From the NCBI GenBank assembly GCA_965120415.1, contig CBCPNA010000071.1:1-6302 (forward strand): 6,302 nucleotides of DNA. The letters run 5' to 3'. Source of the DNA: CBCPNA01 sp965120415. Lineage in GTDB: Bacteria > Bacillota > Clostridia > Lachnospirales > CAG-274. The position numbers were made by a program, and so were the translations under genes. The stretch's first letter is position 1; each line of letters begins with the position of its first letter. Below the pieces are notes generated by a model. It did not search any database and had not been told where the DNA came from. It worked only from the letters and a program-made list of their open reading frames with translations. Of this stretch, positions 6,175 through 6,302 are shown in pieces.

Positions 6175-6302
6175 TTAGCCTTTGCTTCCTGCAATACGTG
6201 CTTTTGATGAATTTGATACAAAATACCATAAGCTAAAAACTTTTTCTAATTTTAATGAACTTAATTTTTTTTCTAATTTTTCTTTTTCAGCTTTATCTTT
6301 AG
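6175..6302 (-). CDS. yydF: C-terminal part of a YydF-family epipeptide precursor, start beyond the right edge
   Basis: The last 41 codons of a small minus-strand gene are present. A charged leader rich in Lys, Glu and Leu (KDKAEKEKLEKKLSSLKLEK) is followed by a hydrophobic-to-basic C-terminus, LWYFVSNSSKARIAGSKG. From memory the B. subtilis YydF precursor (49 residues) ends in LWYFVKSKENRWILGSGH. The two share LWYFV, the Ile eight residues after that Val, the GS pair and the same five-residue tail. Val36 and Ile44 of YydF are the residues epimerised to D-form by the radical SAM enzyme YydG, and both are conserved here. In B. subtilis the peptide is then trimmed from its leader and disturbs the cell membrane, inducing LiaRS. 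The expected core here is the last 17-18 residues. A strong terminator follows at once. Differences include Arg instead of Trp before the Ile. Family assignment fairly sure; modification and activity are inferred. Confidence 0.82.
   Translation of the reverse strand, partial: KDKAEKEKLEKKLSSLKLEKVFSLWYFVSNSSKARIAGSKG

Overview
The window is very AT-rich. Its genes have Gram-positive features: strong AGGAGG-type ribosome binding sites, an HxlR regulator, an OpuC/EgtU-type fused ABC importer and a Bacillus Yyd-type peptide locus. This suggests a low-GC Firmicute (Clostridia or Bacilli); the genus cannot be read from the sequence.

Layout. Positions 1-234 hold the N-terminal part of an unrecognised, very basic open frame that runs off the left edge on the minus strand. 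Positions 235-897 are an AT-rich stretch in which I see no gene. From 898 to 3817 there is a compact transport module. A minus-strand HxlR-type regulator (943-1272, with its own terminator) is divergent from a two-gene plus-strand operon. That operon encodes a fused permease/substrate-binding protein (1492-3048) and its ATPase (3059-3817). The importer belongs to the quaternary-amine family and looks most like the ergothioneine importer EgtUV. The divergent intergenic region carries two near-identical sites 20 bp apart, the second touching the likely -35 box of the importer operon. They are good candidates for HxlR operators.

From 3903 to the right edge everything is on the minus strand and reads right to left. 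First comes the C-terminal 41 residues of a small precursor peptide (6175-6302, start outside the window). A strong hairpin terminator follows (6115-6169), then a 209-residue ABC ATPase (5454-6083) and two paralogous ABC-2-type membrane proteins (4685-5449 and 3903-4670). The peptide ends in LWYFV-7 residues-I-5 residues, matching the C-terminus of the Bacillus subtilis epipeptide YydF. Both residues that the radical SAM enzyme YydG epimerises there (Val and Ile) are present at the same spacing. The ATPase has the length and style of YydI, and the membrane proteins take the place of YydJ. This is therefore a variant epipeptide export/immunity locus. The epimerase (yydG) and peptidase (yydH), which lie between peptide and transporter in B. 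subtilis, are absent from that position, and the permease is duplicated. Whether a modification enzyme lies beyond 6302 decides whether this is a producer or a lone precursor/immunity set.

The two modules converge at 3817/3903 with only an 85-bp gap. They appear functionally independent.
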